A stretch of 20,000 bases of DNA, from positions 10,001 to 30,000 of the forward strand of contig WBZZ01006033.1 in NCBI GenBank assembly GCA_019918135.1, given 5' to 3'. Positions 18,425 to 20,000 of this stretch are shown here, in pieces. Source of the stretch: Paulinella micropora. Lineage: Eukaryota; Cercozoa; Imbricatea; Euglyphida; Paulinellidae. The position numbers were made by a program, and so were the translations under genes. Position 1 is the stretch's first letter. Each line of letters starts with the position of its first letter. Under the pieces are notes generated by a model, which did not search any database, was not told the origin of the DNA, and saw only the letters and a program-made list of their open reading frames with translations.

Positions 18425-18931
18425 TTAAAGCTCAACCCTTAAAAAGCATACGTGTACGTATGTATAGGAATACACACAAACACTCACCTGCATCCGTAAC
18501 CAGGCACGAGGCAGGACCCGCTGTGCATCATCGAGGTAGGTGTCGTGGCAAACCACCCTGCGTCCGATAAACGCTGCAAGTGAGTCATCTACCGAGAGCA
18601 CAGAGTGACAGGCCCGTGCACGTGTACCACCACCCCATAACCCTCCGCCAGAGCAACCCATGGCATCCGCAGGATGAGCACGAAGAGTGCTGAGAGAGAG
18701 GGTGAGCCAGGAGCCCCGCTCCGGTCCGTCGTTACTTTGGTCATTTAGTCGTTTCAAGGCTTGTGGTAAGGTGTAGGGCCTCTCGCCTTCGTACAAACTC
18801 CGACCGACAGTAGTTTGGTTGACCATCCTTCGCGGTGACCCTCTGAACACAACCCCCTCCTCCAGTGCCCACCCCTTGTGATTCCAGAGGCCACCCCGAG
18901 CCAAGAGCCATGAGTATGATGAGCAACTCAC
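18425..18931 (-). CDS. Upstream open frame in the LINE 5' UTR (168 codons)
   Basis: It starts at an ATG (18931) and ends at TAA (18427-18425), in the same reading frame as the LINE polyprotein and only 15 codons before its ATG, with no other stop between. The peptide is not recognised. It contains RACHSVLSVDDS and FIGRRVVCHDT, and the distal 5' UTR copy keeps an open frame with RACHLVFSVDDS and SIGRRVACHDT. Across 26 compared codons I count three silent and six amino-acid changes, so selection on the peptide is not evident. It may be a real upstream ORF, a regulatory uORF, or chance. Confidence 0.3.
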   Translation of the reverse strand: MSCSSYSWLLARGGLWNHKGWALEEGVVFRGSPRRMVNQTTVGRSLYEGERPYTLPQALKRLNDQSNDGPERGSWLTLSLSTLRAHPADAMGCSGGGLWGGGTRARACHSVLSVDDSLAAFIGRRVVCHDTYLDDAQRVLPRAWLRMQVSVCVYSYTYVHVCFLRVEL

Positions 18932-18960
18932 ATGAGTTACTCTCAGTAATTGGGACCCGT

Positions 18961-19448
<488 letters not shown>

Positions 19449-20000
19449 CCACCGAGTGGTGAGCTCGATAAAAGAAGACCCGAGTGGGGTTATTTAAAGC
19501 TCAACCCTTAAAAAAGCATAAACATGTACGCCGCCAGGAACCCAACAACAATAACATAGCAGCCAGGAACCCAACAACAATAACATAGCAGCCAGGAACC
19601 CAACAACAATAACATAGCAGCCAGGAACCCAACAACAATAACATAGCAGCCAGGAACCCAACAACAATAACATAGCTTCCGTAACCAGCCTTCAGGAACC
19701 CGCCTCAGTTACCCGCCCCCGTAACCAGGCCAGAGACGTGACGTACTATGCATCATTGAGGTGTCGTGGCAAGCCACTCTGCGTCCGATAGAAGCTACAA
19801 AAGAGTCATCTACCGAGAACACTAAGTGACAGGCCCGGTCACATGCACCCAACACGTCCCGACCCTCCGCCAGAGCATCCCCATGGCATCCGCAAAGTGA
19901 GCACGAGGGGTTCTGGGAGAGAGGGTGAGTCAGGAGCCCCGCGTCCAGGCAGTCGCTACTGTGGCAGTTGAGTGATTTCAAGGCTTGTGGAAATGTGTGG
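19449..20000 (-). repeat. Second, distal copy of the LINE 5' UTR, running off the window
   Basis: It is homologous to 18380-18790 in the same orientation, with substitutions and an extra ~150 bases (the minisatellite) between the two shared blocks. Similarity stops at the point equivalent to the start codon, so no LINE coding sequence follows. Either it is an upstream promoter unit of the same element, or the 5' remnant of another copy. An open frame at 19981-19709 parallels the upstream frame of the proximal copy. Confidence 0.75.
19533..19676. repeat. 29-bp minisatellite, five copies
   Basis: Units start at 19533, 19562, 19591, 19620 and 19649, each GCCAGGAACCCAACAACAAT plus AACATAGCA. They are identical except for the truncated last unit, which implies very recent expansion. 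A further partial CAGGAACCCGCC follows at about 19692. The proximal 5' UTR copy has only unique sequence at this place. Confidence 0.95.

Larger units (their letters stand above)
13439..18960 (-). mobile_element. Near-intact non-LTR retrotransposon (LINE)
   Basis: About 5.5 kb read right to left: a 5' UTR (about 18380-18960), one long reading frame from 18379 to 13478 broken by two single-base length changes, and a microsatellite 3' tail. It encodes an apurinic-type endonuclease upstream of a reverse transcriptase and has a C-terminal Cys/His finger. No RNase H is visible. The element is GC-richer than its surroundings. The right border is not exact, because no target-site duplication could be recognised. 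Endonuclease and RT catalytic residues are preserved, so the copy is recent, or its only faults are sequencing errors. Confidence 0.9.
18380..18960 (-). promoter_or_regulatory. LINE 5' UTR, proximal copy
   Basis: The stretch lies directly upstream of the LINE start codon and is repeated in diverged form at 19449-20000. Two blocks are shared: 18393-18450 (TCGATAAA, then GTGGGGTTATTTAAAGCTC) and 18493-18790 (CCGTAACCAG to TTTCAAGGCTTGTGG). Since non-LTR elements are transcribed from internal promoters, this is the likely promoter region. TTTAAATAA near 18420-18430 is the only TATA-like element. A 10-bp inverted repeat with one mismatch lies at 18921-18942. Confidence 0.6.

Noticed and set aside
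19533..19676. CRISPR-like array of 29-bp repeats
   Set aside because: The repeats are directly adjacent with no spacers, and the context is eukaryotic retroelement DNA; it is a minisatellite.

Overview
The window looks like eukaryotic nuclear DNA that is dense in repeats and poor in genes. It holds a decayed Ty1/copia-type LTR retrotransposon on the + strand, a much better preserved non-LTR retrotransposon (LINE) on the - strand, two interleaved satellite families, long homopolymers and microsatellites. No bacterial operon structure, rRNA or tRNA was seen. The host lineage cannot be fixed from sequence alone. The mix of elements would suit an alga or another marine eukaryote with a repeat-rich genome, but that is a guess.

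Layout. 1-2350 has no recognisable gene: a broken A tract, one unknown 222-codon open frame (313-981 +), an exon-like open frame on the - strand near 1736-1934 with a poly(A) signal behind it, and a 54-bp direct repeat. 2354-4351 is a compound satellite. A ~146-bp family (A) and a junction segment lie on the left, about 8 copies of a ~151-bp family (B) follow, and then A and the same junction segment return. 4432-4864 holds a T37 tract, a short G-rich repeat and a 52-base G run inside a low-complexity open frame.

5352-10404 is the copia element in the order gag-like region, aspartic protease, integrase, linker, reverse transcriptase, RNase H. It has six frame changes and four further in-frame stops, and the reverse transcriptase active site has changed, so this copy cannot act by itself. 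The integrase-RT linker carries what looks like an extra SH3/Tudor-like fold. About 600 bases of non-coding DNA, a polypurine tract (11019-11028) and a possible short 3' LTR follow. No matching 5' LTR was found. 11300-13430 is mostly AT-rich DNA with one unknown - strand frame and one long inverted repeat.

13439-18960 is the LINE, read right to left. Its 5' UTR carries an in-frame upstream ORF and a hairpin that ends two bases before the start codon. One long frame follows, with an N-terminal ORF1p/RRM-like part, an apurinic-type endonuclease, a reverse transcriptase with an intact catalytic triad and a C-terminal Cys/His finger. The frame is cut only by two one-base length changes in G/C runs of five, and it ends in a TTTA/TTA-type 3' tail. 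To the right lie an A76-(GA)n block and a second, diverged copy of the LINE 5' UTR in the same orientation. That copy carries a 29-bp x 5 minisatellite and runs off the window. This resembles the stacked 5' promoter units of some L1 families.

The two retroelements do not work together. The copia copy is old and dead. The LINE copy is young, or intact apart from sequencing error. The most interesting structures are the LINE 5' region, the copia linker domain and the interleaved satellites.
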